Assembly (NCBI RefSeq): GCF_004364865.1
Contig: NZ_SOAU01000001.1
Location: 4,186,001 to 4,250,000 of the forward strand
Origin: Ilumatobacter fluminis
Lineage (GTDB): Bacteria; Actinomycetota; Acidimicrobiia; Acidimicrobiales; Ilumatobacteraceae
Length of the DNA: 64,000 nt
Direction of reading: 5' to 3'
Below the pieces are notes generated by a model that ran no database searches, had not been told where the DNA came from, and was given only the letters and a program-made list of their open reading frames with translations. Positions 40,397 to 49,696 of the stretch are shown here, piece after piece (positions within the stretch are counted from its first letter, which is position 1; each line of letters opens with the position of its first letter). A program made the translations under genes and the position numbers.

Positions 40397-41193
40397 GCCG
40401 GATTCCGCTCCCGTCCGATCTCGACGGCCAACTCCTGCTCGGCACGGTCGCGATCGAGCCGAACCGTTGGGGCACGATCCGCCCCGACCGATCACCCGAG
40501 ACCAAGGTCACCGAGTGGGCGGACCGCATCCGAGCGTTGCCGCTCGACGGACTCGAACTGTGGGAAGGTCACCTGCTCGCCGACGGCACGTCGCCGATCG
40601 GCGGCGTACCCGTGCGGGTCCTCAACTCGTACGTCGGGTTCGACGACGATGACGACGCCGATCGAATCGGGATCGCCCGACGAGCCCGAACGTGCGGTGC
40701 CCGAGCGGTGAAGTTCAACGTCGGCAACGACCTCGCCGCTGCGGACGCCTACGGCGAACGCCTCGGGCGCTGGGTCGACCAGCTCGGCGACGACGTCGTG
40801 CCGGTGTGCGAGTGCCACGAGGGCATCTCGATCGCGGAGAATCCCGCCGTCGCCCGACGCGTCTTCGACCTGGCCGGTGACCGGGTCCGGGCACTGGTGC
40901 ACACCCACGAGTCGTCCGACGTCACCGCCGCGAAGTTCGAGGCCTTCGGTGAACGCATCGCGCACGTCCACGTCAACCACCTCGACACCGCCACCTTCTC
41001 CCACCCGACGCTGGCCGAGGTCGAGGACGTCTTGGCTGCGAAGATCGACCAACTCCGGTCGTTCGGGTTCCGCGGGTCGTGGACGCTCGAGTTCGTGGCC
41101 GGTCTCCTCACCACCGACGACCACCCGGGGGCGCTGCTCGAGCAGGTCGACACCGATCTCGCCGTGCTCCGCCCGCTGCTGAAAGGCTCGTGA
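40393..41193 (+). CDS. Sugar phosphate isomerase/epimerase family TIM-barrel protein
   Basis: 266 residues. It resembles the xylose-isomerase-like (AP endonuclease 2) superfamily: GLELWEGHLLA, ARAVKFNVGN, VPVCECHEG, RIAHVHVNHLDTATF and a C-terminal SWTLEFVAG, with acidic and His residues spaced as metal ligands. It probably isomerises or epimerises a sugar or sugar acid. It is coupled to lacI upstream (ATGA) and to the dehydrogenase downstream (TGATG). Confidence 0.75.
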   Translation: MSRIPLPSDLDGQLLLGTVAIEPNRWGTIRPDRSPETKVTEWADRIRALPLDGLELWEGHLLADGTSPIGGVPVRVLNSYVGFDDDDDADRIGIARRARTCGARAVKFNVGNDLAAADAYGERLGRWVDQLGDDVVPVCECHEGISIAENPAVARRVFDLAGDRVRALVHTHESSDVTAAKFEAFGERIAHVHVNHLDTATFSHPTLAEVEDVLAAKIDQLRSFGFRGSWTLEFVAGLLTTDDHPGALLEQVDTDLAVLRPLLKGS

Positions 41194-42167
41194 TGCGACC
41201 GACGATCATGCTCGCCCACTATCCGGATCTGCCCGTGTTCGACGACGCCGATCTCGATCGATTGGCGTCGGTCGGCCACCTGCTCGACCGTGATCCCGTC
41301 CACGAGTGGGACGAACCACGTGCACGCGAACTCCTCGCCGAGGCACAGGTGATCGTTGCGCATTGGGGCTGCCGGCCGATCGATGTCGGCCTGCTCGATC
41401 ACGCACCGAAGCTCGGCTTGATCGCCTACGCCGCCGGCACCGTGAAGGGCGTCGTCGAACCCGAGGTGCTCGATCGCGTCCGCGTCACGTCCGGCGCCGA
41501 CGCCAACGCCGAACCGGTTGCCGAGTACACGCTCGCCATGATCCTGCTCGCGAACAAGGGTGTGCTCCGCCCCGACGTCACGCCGTGGAACACCGGGCAG
41601 GGCGCCTCGCGGATCGGCAACTGGGACAAGACGGTCGGGATCATCGGAGCGTCGCTCATCGGCCGCCGGGTGCTCGACCTGCTCCGACCGTTCGCCGGCC
41701 TGCACCCGGTCGTGTACGACCCGTTTCTGTCCGCCGACGACGCCGCTGCGTTGGGTGCCGAGCTCGTCGGTCTCGACGAGCTGTGTGAACGCAGCGACGT
41801 GGTCTCGTTGCACGCGCCGAACCTGCCGTCGACCCGGCACATGATCGCCGAGCCGCAGTTCGCACGGATGCGCACCGGCACGACGTTCATCAACACGGCA
41901 CGTGGCGCGCTCGTCGACCATGACGCCCTCGTCGACCATCTCGACCGCCTGCACGCCGTCCTCGACGTGACCGATCCCGAGCCGCTCCCCGAGGACCACC
42001 CGTTGCGAACGTCGCCGAACGTCAGACTCACGCCACACATCGCCGGCTCCCTGGGCACCGAACTCCACCGACTCGTCGACTACGCCGTCGACGAGATCCG
42101 CCGCTGGTCGGCCGGCGAACCCGGCCGCAACACGATCACGCGCGACGCGCTCCCCCGCCTCGCCTGA
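41193..42167 (+). CDS. D-2-hydroxyacid dehydrogenase family protein
   Basis: 324 residues. The Rossmann motif reads VGIIGASLIGRRVLDLL, a variant in which the first Gly is followed by ASLIG rather than GxxG. Catalytic residues are expected at Arg in INTARGALVD, Glu in DVTDPEPLPEDHPL, and His in LTPHIAGS. It interconverts a 2-keto acid and a D-2-hydroxy acid with NAD(P)H. The start overlaps the isomerase stop. The alpha-galactosidase follows after 40 bp. Confidence 0.88.
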   Translation: MRPTIMLAHYPDLPVFDDADLDRLASVGHLLDRDPVHEWDEPRARELLAEAQVIVAHWGCRPIDVGLLDHAPKLGLIAYAAGTVKGVVEPEVLDRVRVTSGADANAEPVAEYTLAMILLANKGVLRPDVTPWNTGQGASRIGNWDKTVGIIGASLIGRRVLDLLRPFAGLHPVVYDPFLSADDAAALGAELVGLDELCERSDVVSLHAPNLPSTRHMIAEPQFARMRTGTTFINTARGALVDHDALVDHLDRLHAVLDVTDPEPLPEDHPLRTSPNVRLTPHIAGSLGTELHRLVDYAVDEIRRWSAGEPGRNTITRDALPRLA

Positions 42168-42207
42168 GCACCCGTCCACGCCGACCCCGTCTGACACACT
42201 GTCGGCC

Positions 42208-44298
42208 GTGATCCACCTGCGCGGCACGGCGTTCGACGTCGTGGTCGACCTCTCCCACGGCGTCCCGGCGATCGTTTACTGGGGCGCACCGATCGACGGT
42301 CCGGCGACCGCGACCTCGGCGCTCGACCGACCGTTGGTGTTCGGACTGCCCGACCAGATCGCGCCGGTGTCGGTCGTGCCCGAACACGCCGCCGGATTCA
42401 CCGGACGACCGGGACTGCTCGGCCATCGCCGTCGAGGCACCCACTGGGCGCCGCGCTTCGAGCCGCTCGACCACCACCTGGACGGCAACCGCCTGGTCGC
42501 CGTCGCCCACGACCCGCTTGCCGCGCTCCGGCTCACCACGACGATCGACGTCGCCGACTGCCTCGTGGTGTCGACCGAGCTCACGAACGCCCACGAGAGC
42601 GATCGGTACCTGCTCGACGGGTTGACGGTCACGTTGCCGGTCGCCGAACACCTCGACGAACTGCTGACATTCAGCGGTCGTTGGACGCGAGAACTCCAGC
42701 CGGAGCGGACGTCGTGGGCCCACGGCGCGATGACGGCGGAGAATCGTCGGGGTCGGACGTCGCACGAGACGCCGTCGCTGCTGTTCGCCGGAACGACCGG
42801 TTTCGGCGAGTGGGGCGGCGAAGTCGTCGGCGCCCACCTCGCCTGGAGCGGGAACCACACGTGGCTGGCCGACCGTCTGGGCGACGGCCGCCGCTACCTC
42901 CAACTCGGCGAGCTGCTCCACCCGGGCGAGTGCTCGCTCGAGCCGGGAGAGTCGTACCGGACGCCCGACGTCGTCGCGGTGTGGTCGGGCGACGGTCTCA
43001 CGTCGGCGACGCAACGGTTCCATCGCCGGCTGCGCGCCCGTCCGGAGCACCCGGAACGTCCGCGTCCCGTGCTCGTCAACACCTGGGAGGCGGTCTACTT
43101 CGACCACGACCTCGACACCCTGCGCGACCTGGCCGACCGCGCCGCCCGTGTCGGCGCCGAACGGTTCGTCCTCGACGACGGCTGGTTCGGGTCTCGCCGC
43201 GACGACACGTCCGGCCTCGGCGACTGGGTGGTCTCCCCCGAGGCCCATCCGCAGGGTCTGGCTCCGCTGATCGAGCACGTCACCGGGCTCGGGATGGAGT
43301 TCGGGATCTGGGTCGAACCGGAGATGGTCAACCCCGACAGCGACCTGTACCGGGCACACCCCGAGTGGGCGCTCGTGACCGACGGCTACGAACCGCCGCT
43401 CGGCCGCAACCAGCTCGTGCTCGATCTGGCCCGCCCCGAAGCGTTCGAACACGTGCTCGGCCAGCTCGACGAGCTGCTCGGCGCTCACGACATCTCGTTC
43501 GTGAAGTGGGACATGAACCGAGACCACATCGCCGGCAGCGGCTCCGACGGTGCCGCCGGCACGCACGACCAGACACTCGCGCTGTACCGGCTGCTCGACG
43601 AGCTGCGGCGACGGCACCCCGGGGTCGAGATCGAGTCGTGCAGCTCGGGCGGGGCACGCATCGATCACGAGATCCTGCGGCGCACCGATCGGGTGTGGAC
43701 CAGCGACTGCAACGACGCCCTCGAGCGGCAGACGATCCAGCGCGGCGCGTCCATGCTGGTGCCGCCGGAGTTGATGGGCGCCCACATCGGTCCGCCGCGA
43801 GCGCACACGACCGGACGCCGCCACGGGCTCGCGTTCCGCGGTGCGACGGCGCTGTTCGGACATCTCGGGATCGAGTGGGATCTCCGGTCACTCGGCGACG
43901 ACGACCTCGACGCCGTCGCCGAGGTGGTCGCACTCCACAAGCGGCTCCGACCGCTCCTCCATCACGGGGACGTCGTGCGGTTCGACACCGACGACGCCTT
44001 CGTCGCCCACGGCGTGTACGCGCCAAACCGGACCGAGGGAGTCGTGTCGTTCACCCGGATGGCGACCACGGCCAGTCTGACGCCGCCACCCCTCCGGCTC
44101 CCCGGGCTCGACCAGGAGCGCACCTATCGGGTCGAACACGTCGCGCTCCCGCACGAGCGACCGGGCCCCGGCCGCACCCGACCGAACTGGTGGGAGACCG
44201 GCCTGGTGGCCACCGGCCGCGACCTCGAACGGGTGGGCCTCCAACTCCCCGCGCTCCACACCGAGACGGCCGTCCTGCTGCACCTCACCGCGACCTGA
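42208..44298 (+). CDS. Alpha-galactosidase (GH36)
   Basis: 696 residues, normal for bacterial GH36. An N-terminal beta-supersandwich precedes the TIM barrel. The nucleophile Asp is in SFVKWDMNRDH and the acid/base Asp in RVWTSDCNDALER. Substrate-binding segments are VLDDGWFGSR and IESCSSGGARIDHE. There is no signal peptide, so it acts on imported raffinose-type or melibiose-like galactosides. The GTG start at 42208 has no clear SD. It may be read with the LacI arm or from its own start, and it fits functionally with galK and galT at 20-25 kb. Confidence 0.93.
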   Translation: MIHLRGTAFDVVVDLSHGVPAIVYWGAPIDGPATATSALDRPLVFGLPDQIAPVSVVPEHAAGFTGRPGLLGHRRRGTHWAPRFEPLDHHLDGNRLVAVAHDPLAALRLTTTIDVADCLVVSTELTNAHESDRYLLDGLTVTLPVAEHLDELLTFSGRWTRELQPERTSWAHGAMTAENRRGRTSHETPSLLFAGTTGFGEWGGEVVGAHLAWSGNHTWLADRLGDGRRYLQLGELLHPGECSLEPGESYRTPDVVAVWSGDGLTSATQRFHRRLRARPEHPERPRPVLVNTWEAVYFDHDLDTLRDLADRAARVGAERFVLDDGWFGSRRDDTSGLGDWVVSPEAHPQGLAPLIEHVTGLGMEFGIWVEPEMVNPDSDLYRAHPEWALVTDGYEPPLGRNQLVLDLARPEAFEHVLGQLDELLGAHDISFVKWDMNRDHIAGSGSDGAAGTHDQTLALYRLLDELRRRHPGVEIESCSSGGARIDHEILRRTDRVWTSDCNDALERQTIQRGASMLVPPELMGAHIGPPRAHTTGRRHGLAFRGATALFGHLGIEWDLRSLGDDDLDAVAEVVALHKRLRPLLHHGDVVRFDTDDAFVAHGVYAPNRTEGVVSFTRMATTASLTPPPLRLPGLDQERTYRVEHVALPHERPGPGRTRPNWWETGLVATGRDLERVGLQLPALHTETAVLLHLTAT

Positions 44299-44319
44299 CG
44301 GGTACCGGCCGGAGCTCGC

Positions 44320-45186
44320 TCACCCGAGATAGCTGCTCGCGATGCCGGCGATGTCCAGGTCGCCGAGGTCGTCGTCCCGAGCTCGCTCGAACGCCGCTCG
44401 AGCCGCCTCGACCATCGGCACGGCTGCGCCGAGATCACCCGACGCATCGACGAGGTAGCCGAGGTCCTTGGCGACGAGACGGATGGGGAAGTTCGGGTCG
44501 AACTCGCGCTCCGCGATCAGCCCCAGGATCCGTTGGAGACCCGGCGAGGTGATCGGCAGAGACGACAGGGTGGCGATCACCGAGTCGACGTCGAGGCTGC
44601 TCCGCTCGAGCACGCCGACGACTTCGGCGTAGGCCGCGACCTGGGCGGCGAAGAGGCCGTTGACGGCGAGCTTCATGATCGCTGCGTCGCCGCACTCCCC
44701 GACCCGGATCGCCGATCCGGCGTTGATCTCGATCACCGGCATCACGGCGTCGATCGCGTCCTGGTCGCCGCCGAGCAGGTAGCCGAGCGAGCCGGCGTCG
44801 GCCTGGGGCCTCGATCCGACCACGGGCGCCTCGACGAACCGCACGCCACGCGCTACCGCAGCAGCGGCGAGCCGTCGAACCGTCGCCGGGGTGAGCGTCG
44901 ACGACTCGACGGCGATCGCATCGTGCCGCATCGCAGCGAGCGCTCCGTCGTCACCCAGCCACACAGCGACGGCAGCGTCGTCGTCGCTCACCATCGAGAC
45001 CACGACATCCGCGCCGACGGCGGCCTGCGAAGGCGACGGGGCCGACGTAACGGCACGGGCGTCGGCCAGTGCGTCGACGATCGCTGCGGTTCGATTCCAG
45101 ACCGTTACGTCGTGGCCGGCGTTCGAATAGTTGGCCGCCATGCGGGAGCCCATGGCTCCGAGGCCGAGGACGGTGATGCGGCTCAT
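44320..45186 (-). CDS. NAD-binding beta-hydroxyacid dehydrogenase (HIBADH family)
   Basis: 288 residues. The N-terminal Rossmann motif VLGLGAMGSRMA, the segment ESSTLTPATVRRLA, the substrate motif FVEAPVVGSRPQADAGSL and the catalytic Lys in AIMKLAVNGL define the 3-hydroxyisobutyrate/tartronate semialdehyde reductase superfamily. The exact substrate is unknown. ATG 45186 overlaps the YceI stop (ATGA). Confidence 0.9.
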   Translation of the reverse strand: MSRITVLGLGAMGSRMAANYSNAGHDVTVWNRTAAIVDALADARAVTSAPSPSQAAVGADVVVSMVSDDDAAVAVWLGDDGALAAMRHDAIAVESSTLTPATVRRLAAAAVARGVRFVEAPVVGSRPQADAGSLGYLLGGDQDAIDAVMPVIEINAGSAIRVGECGDAAIMKLAVNGLFAAQVAAYAEVVGVLERSSLDVDSVIATLSSLPITSPGLQRILGLIAEREFDPNFPIRLVAKDLGYLVDASGDLGAAVPMVEAARAAFERARDDDLGDLDIAGIASSYLG

Positions 45187-45758
45187 CGATCGGTGCCGCC
45201 CTGGGGCGCGACCAGCTGGATGTCAAGTTCGATGCCGATCCGGTCGGAGATGACGAACCCTCCGGCCGCGAGCGGCACGTTGAAGTCGATGCCGTAGTCG
45301 GTTCGGTTGATCGTCGCCGTGGCCTCGAAGCCGGCGTGGTGGCTCCCGTCACCCGGGAACGTCTCGGTCCCGTGGAACACGACGTCGAGCCGCTCGCGGC
45401 GGGTCACCCCGTTGATCGTCATGTCGCCGATGACGCCGTAGGTCGTGTCGCCGGTCGAGACGATCGACGTGGACCGGAACGTCATCTCGGGGTGCCGGTC
45501 GACGTGGAAGAAGTCCGAGTTCCTGAGGTGGGCGTCCCGGTCGGGGTTGTCGGTGTCGACGCTCGACATGTCGACCCGCGCCGTCAGCGAGCTGGCTTCC
45601 AGCGTCTCACCGACGACGACCGTCGCGTCGAACTCGTGGAACCGCCCGCGAACCTTCGAGATCGCCATGTGTCGGGCGGCGAACTCGACCGTGCAGTGCA
45701 GCGGATCGAGGATCCACGTTCCGTGCTGCAGCGGGAGGGGTTGGGTGGTGATGCTCAT
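45183..45758 (-). CDS. YceI family lipocalin-like protein
   Basis: 191 residues from ATG 45758, where GGAG lies 6 nt upstream; an ATG at 45770 would add four residues. The beta-barrel pattern is typical: HGTWILDPLHCTVEFAARHM, KVRGRFHEFDA, LRNSDFFHVDRHPEMTF and DRIGIELDIQL. YceI proteins bind polyisoprenoid or other apolar ligands. There is no signal peptide, which is common for actinobacterial members. It is divergent from a TetR gene. Confidence 0.92.
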   Translation of the reverse strand: MSITTQPLPLQHGTWILDPLHCTVEFAARHMAISKVRGRFHEFDATVVVGETLEASSLTARVDMSSVDTDNPDRDAHLRNSDFFHVDRHPEMTFRSTSIVSTGDTTYGVIGDMTINGVTRRERLDVVFHGTETFPGDGSHHAGFEATATINRTDYGIDFNVPLAAGGFVISDRIGIELDIQLVAPQGGTDR

Positions 45759-45795
45759 TCGTGTCTCCATCGTTCGTCTGCGTTCTGACGAATAG

Positions 45796-45812
45796 CGAGA
45801 CTACGGGTCTCG
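45796..45812. promoter_or_regulatory. Palindrome in the YceI-TetR divergent promoter region
   Basis: CGAGAC-N5-GTCTCG is a perfect 6-bp inverted repeat. A second GGTCT lies at 45834-45838, followed by a similar AAGAAA/AGAAAA stretch. The gap is AT-rich compared with its surroundings. It is a candidate TetR operator for autoregulation and for yceI. Confidence 0.45.
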
Positions 45813-45860
45813 TTTTAGAAAAGCAATACCGGCGGTCTAAGAAATGGGTACGCTCCTACC

Positions 45861-46439
45861 ATGGCCCGAGGACGCACACGCGACGAGGACGCCGAGCGAC
45901 GAGTACTCGAGGCGGCCTTCGAGCTGGTCGGCTCGCGACCACCCGGCGAGGTCGGCATCAACGACATCGCTGCGGCCGCCAACGTCGCCAAACAGACGAT
46001 CTACCGCTGGTGGCCGTCACGCACCGCCGTCATCCTCGACGCACTCGTCGTCGGCACGATGAGGGCGACGCCGTTCCGTGAAACGGACGACATCCGTGCC
46101 GACTTCGAAGCACACCTTCGCACCGTGATCAAGCTGTTCAACTCGCCGACCGGCCGGATCGTGCGCGAGATGCTCGCCGAGGCCCACACCGACCCGACGA
46201 TCGCCGACGAGTTCCGCCAACGCTTCTGGCAGCCGAGGCGCGACCTCAGCCAGGCACGCCTGCGGCGCGGCATCGAGCTCGGCCAGATCCGCGACGACCT
46301 CGACCACGAGATCGTCCTCGACGCCATCTACGGCCCGCTGTGGACCCGACTGATGATCGGGCATCTGCCACTCCGCGCCGCCGACGCAGCGCGTGTCACC
46401 GACGCCATCTGGCCCGGTATCGCCGCAGCCCGGGCCTGA
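45861..46439 (+). CDS. TetR family regulator (YceI-divergent)
   Basis: 192 residues. The HTH (GINDIAAAANVAKQTIYRWW, residues about 32-51) is of the AcrR/TetR_C type that carries the WWPS pattern. A helical sensor domain follows. ATG 45861 lies 6 nt after TACGCT (45849-45854) with no SD, suggesting a leaderless mRNA. It is divergent from yceI and the dehydrogenase and probably represses them. Confidence 0.9.
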   Translation: MARGRTRDEDAERRVLEAAFELVGSRPPGEVGINDIAAAANVAKQTIYRWWPSRTAVILDALVVGTMRATPFRETDDIRADFEAHLRTVIKLFNSPTGRIVREMLAEAHTDPTIADEFRQRFWQPRRDLSQARLRRGIELGQIRDDLDHEIVLDAIYGPLWTRLMIGHLPLRAADAARVTDAIWPGIAAARA

Positions 46440-46447
46440 GCCCGGGC
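46428..46447. terminator. Bidirectional GC hairpin between TetR and acylase genes
   Basis: Two copies of the self-complementary GCCCGGGC (46428-46435, 46440-46447) surround a 4-base loop. The hairpin spans the TetR stop and lies 14 bp from the stop of the convergent acylase gene. No T tract is present. Confidence 0.6.
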
Positions 46448-46461
46448 CACGTCGCGGCGGG

Positions 46462-49116
46462 TCAGCTGTTGGCGAACTCGATGACCTGCTGGAAGGTGGG
46501 ACGGTTCGTGGCTCGGAAGTCGTCGGGGATGAGGCCCGGCGTGAAGGTCGAACGCCGACCCTCGACCAGCCAGTCACTGGTGTCGTCGCCGTACTCGGCA
46601 GCCAGCTCGTCGGCGACCGCCGCGACCGCACCCCACAGGGCGTCGCGGCAGGCATCGAGGTCGCCGGCACCGCAGTACTGCACGGCGAACGGGCCCTCCA
46701 CGTCGTCGCCGAGCAGGGTGCGCAGATCCTTGTCGAGGATGCTGGCGCCGCCGATACCACGGAAGCGGACGTCGTCGGCGATCACCTGGCCGAGCACCGG
46801 CTGGAGGGCTGCGTCGTACAGCGGGTCGAGCAACGCGGGGAAGATGGTCGCACCCGGCTGGTCGTAGTCGCCGTTGTCGTCGGCGTCGAGCAGCGGCGCA
46901 TCGTCGGCGACCCACTCGTCGAGGATCTCCTTCACCTCACCGGCCAGCTCGGTCGGCGCTTCGCCGCCGTCGAGCACGCGGCTGACGACCGGCCACAGGG
47001 TGGAGTCTTCGTCCTCGGTGGCGGAGCGGTTCATCACGCTGACGACACCCGCGAGATCGACCTCGTCGGGCCACTGGTCGAACGCCTCGACGCGGTGCAC
47101 CGAGCCGTACAGGTTGTTGTCGCCGTGCATGAAGCCGGGGGCCGACTGGTTGTTCCAGTTGAGGAGTCGCGACGACGGATGGCTGATCGCGTGCGGGTGC
47201 TCCTCGAGCGCGAGGAAGTCCTGCCATTCGTAGTTGCCGGTGCCGAGCGTCGGCAGACGACGGTCGAGGCCGTCGGCCCGCACGGGCAGGTAGCCGGATG
47301 CGAAGTAGGCGTTGGTCTCGCGGTTGGCGTAACCCCAGTTGAAGGTGAAGCCGAACCGGTTGGCGACCTCGAAGAACTCCTCGGGCGTCGCGGCGTCGCC
47401 CTCGGTCATGCCCTTGAGCGCCGCGAGGTTCAGACCGTCGCGTCCGAACGTCGAGCGCTTGCTGGTGAGGGCCACGGGCAGCCCGTCGACCGTCGCGGTG
47501 CCGATCACCGGACCGTGCACCGACGTCGGGTAGACGAGCGGTGTGTCGCCGAGCATGCCTGCGTCGAAGATCTCGAACGGGATGCAGTCACCTTCGAACT
47601 CGTAGTGACCCGACGTGCGCGTCGGTGCCGAGCCGTCGGGCTCGCACAGCACCTCGACGTAGACGTCCCGGACGTCCTGTCCGGCAGAGGTGAGGCTCCA
47701 CGCGTAGTCGGCGGTGCGACCGATGAGCATGTACATCGAGAGGCCGGGCACGCCGGCGCCCTGCGCCTCGAAGTCGGGCCCGATCAGGTGGAGCTGCTGC
47801 ACGATCTCGGGGTAGTAGTAGCCGAGCTGCGGCCCCATCACCGCGAGCGTGGTGTCGTTGGTCGAGGCGTCGGGCGCAACGGTGAGCCAGTTGGAGGCGC
47901 GGCGGGTCGGCGGACCGTCGGTCGCCGGGTACACCAGCGACACCCCCTGCACGACCGGTGCCGAGCCCTCGGCCGGTTCGCGCGGATCGGTCGAGATCAA
48001 CGAGCCCTCGTCGATCACGACCGAACCCGTCACGTCGCCGCCGGTGAACGTGCCGTATTCGAATCGCTCCTCGAGCGTCGTGGGCGCCTCGGGGTCGTCG
48101 GTCTGGAGGAGGTCGTTCCAGACCGCCTCGCCCTGCTCGTCGCCGAGCCGGCTCTGGAGTGCGGCGAGGAACTCGGCGTTGGCCGCCTCACCGCCGCCAC
48201 CCGCGCCGAAGATCGAGCCGATGAACGCGGTGACCGCGATCACGTCGTTCACCGTCGCCGGCTCACGCTCGATGCCGTTCGCTTCCCAATAGGCGTTCAT
48301 GCCGTCGGCGTAGGCCTGGGCATCGGCGATGACTTCTTCGCCGAGTTCGCCGTAGGTGTCGATGATGAGCTGCACCTGGTCGGTGACCAGCTGTTCGGCG
48401 GCCTCGCTCGGCACGAACGTCTGGCCGCTCGTGACCAGCGAGAAGGCGTCGACACCGGGCACGTCGGCGACGGCCACCCGGGCCGCGCCGCGGCCGAGAT
48501 CGATCAGGAGGGCACGGTCGCGAGCGGCGACCCAGCCGGCACCGAACGACACGTCGTCACGGGTCTCACCGGTGATGTGCGGGATGCCGAACTCGTCGTA
48601 CTCGATCGTGAGCCCGTCTCGACCGGTCTCCTCGATCGTCGTCTCGCCGATCGGCGCGAAGTCCTGCGGCAGGAACAACGCCTCGATGTCGGCGTCGGTC
48701 ACGTCGCCGCGCAGCGGGGTGAGCGCGTCGTAGAGCGGGAGCTGGTCGAGCGAGTCGTCGTTGGTCGGCAGCCCGCCGTAGTTGCCCGGCGGGAGGATGT
48801 AGTACGAGCGGTCCTCGGTCACGACCACGGCCGGTTCGTCGGGCGCCTCCGTCGTCGCCGGGGTCGTCTCCGCCGGTGCGTCGGTGGTGGCCGGCGCCTC
48901 GGTCGTGTCCGACGCCGCCTCGGTGGTGGCCGTCGCCTGGTCGTCGGTGTCGGTCGTGTCGTCGGTGTCGGTCGTGTCGGTGACGGTCGTGTCCGCCTCG
49001 GTCGTGTCGGACGACTCGTCGTCGTCACCCGAGCAGGCGGCGGCCACCAGGGCTACGGCGGTGAGCGAGGCGATCCAGCGGCGCCGCGACGGCGCCCGCT
49101 TCGAAGCGTGATGCAT
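46462..49116 (-). CDS. Penicillin acylase family (Ntn hydrolase) lipoprotein
   Basis: 884 residues. A lipoprotein signal ends at VAAAC with lipidated Cys28. A Thr/Asp/Glu-rich linker of about 70 residues tethers the enzyme to the membrane surface. The precursor layout is alpha chain, spacer, then beta chain beginning at nucleophile Ser408 in RRASNWLTVAP, which is released by self-cleavage. Other family features are EYDEFGIPHI, GWVAARDRALLIDLGRG and NWNNQSAPGF. Substrates of this family are amides such as beta-lactams, acyl-homoserine lactones, or lipopeptides. It is divergent from the MaoC gene. Confidence 0.9.
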   Translation of the reverse strand: MHHASKRAPSRRRWIASLTAVALVAAACSGDDDESSDTTEADTTVTDTTDTDDTTDTDDQATATTEAASDTTEAPATTDAPAETTPATTEAPDEPAVVVTEDRSYYILPPGNYGGLPTNDDSLDQLPLYDALTPLRGDVTDADIEALFLPQDFAPIGETTIEETGRDGLTIEYDEFGIPHITGETRDDVSFGAGWVAARDRALLIDLGRGAARVAVADVPGVDAFSLVTSGQTFVPSEAAEQLVTDQVQLIIDTYGELGEEVIADAQAYADGMNAYWEANGIEREPATVNDVIAVTAFIGSIFGAGGGGEAANAEFLAALQSRLGDEQGEAVWNDLLQTDDPEAPTTLEERFEYGTFTGGDVTGSVVIDEGSLISTDPREPAEGSAPVVQGVSLVYPATDGPPTRRASNWLTVAPDASTNDTTLAVMGPQLGYYYPEIVQQLHLIGPDFEAQGAGVPGLSMYMLIGRTADYAWSLTSAGQDVRDVYVEVLCEPDGSAPTRTSGHYEFEGDCIPFEIFDAGMLGDTPLVYPTSVHGPVIGTATVDGLPVALTSKRSTFGRDGLNLAALKGMTEGDAATPEEFFEVANRFGFTFNWGYANRETNAYFASGYLPVRADGLDRRLPTLGTGNYEWQDFLALEEHPHAISHPSSRLLNWNNQSAPGFMHGDNNLYGSVHRVEAFDQWPDEVDLAGVVSVMNRSATEDEDSTLWPVVSRVLDGGEAPTELAGEVKEILDEWVADDAPLLDADDNGDYDQPGATIFPALLDPLYDAALQPVLGQVIADDVRFRGIGGASILDKDLRTLLGDDVEGPFAVQYCGAGDLDACRDALWGAVAAVADELAAEYGDDTSDWLVEGRRSTFTPGLIPDDFRATNRPTFQQVIEFANS

Positions 49117-49204
49117 CAGATTCCTTTCGGGCCGACCCCCTCGCCGGCATCGGGGCCGAACCTAGATGGCGCGCCCGTGTCCGCTCCATTCCGGCCCGCA
49201 CTCG

Positions 49205-49222
49205 ACCGAGCGCTTGCTCGCT
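49205..49222. promoter_or_regulatory. TetR-type operator copy A, upstream of the MaoC gene
   Basis: ACCGAGC-GCTT-GCTCGCT: arms of seven with one mismatch. The 17-base string GACCnAGCGCTTGCTCG is shared with the site before the KstR2-like TetR gene. It lies in the -35 area of the MaoC promoter (-10 TACGAT at 49226-49231). Confidence 0.62.
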
Positions 49223-49237
49223 GGATACGATTCGAAC

Positions 49238-49696
49238 GTGACTCGCGTTCTCGACGGTATCGACGGCCTCCGCGCGGCGGAAGGCACCCACCTCGGCTAC
49301 AGCGACTGGATGGAGGTGACGCAGGAACGCATCGACCAGTTCGCCGAGGCGACCGGCGACCACCAGTGGATCCACGTCGATCCGGCGCGTGCCGCCGAGC
49401 ACAGCCCATTCGGGGGCACGATCGCGCACGGCTACCTCACCCTGTCGCTGATCCCGTCGCTGCTCCCCCAGGTCGTCGAGATGACCGGTTTCTCGATGGG
49501 CGTGAACTACGGCTGCAACCGGGTGCGCTTCATGTCACCCGTTCCCTCGGGCGCGAAGCTGCGGCTCGGCGTCGAGCTCAAGTCGGTCGACGAGATCGCG
49601 GGTGGCGCCCAGGTCACCCACGAGATCACGTTCGAGGTCGAGGGGGTCGACAAGCCGGCGTGCGTCGCCGAGGTCGTCTTCCGCAGCTACGTCTGA
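49238..49696 (+). CDS. MaoC-like (R)-enoyl-CoA hydratase
   Basis: 152 residues, single hot-dog fold. The hydratase motif FAEATGDHQWIHVDPARA contains the catalytic Asp and His, followed by GGTIAHGYLTLSLI. It hydrates trans-2-enoyl-CoA to (R)-3-hydroxyacyl-CoA. I chose GTG 49238 because TACGAT lies 6 nt upstream (leaderless), and an upstream in-frame codon adds 24 unconserved residues that cover the operator. It converges on the aldolase gene with a 10-bp overlap. Confidence 0.9.
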   Translation: MTRVLDGIDGLRAAEGTHLGYSDWMEVTQERIDQFAEATGDHQWIHVDPARAAEHSPFGGTIAHGYLTLSLIPSLLPQVVEMTGFSMGVNYGCNRVRFMSPVPSGAKLRLGVELKSVDEIAGGAQVTHEITFEVEGVDKPACVAEVVFRSYV

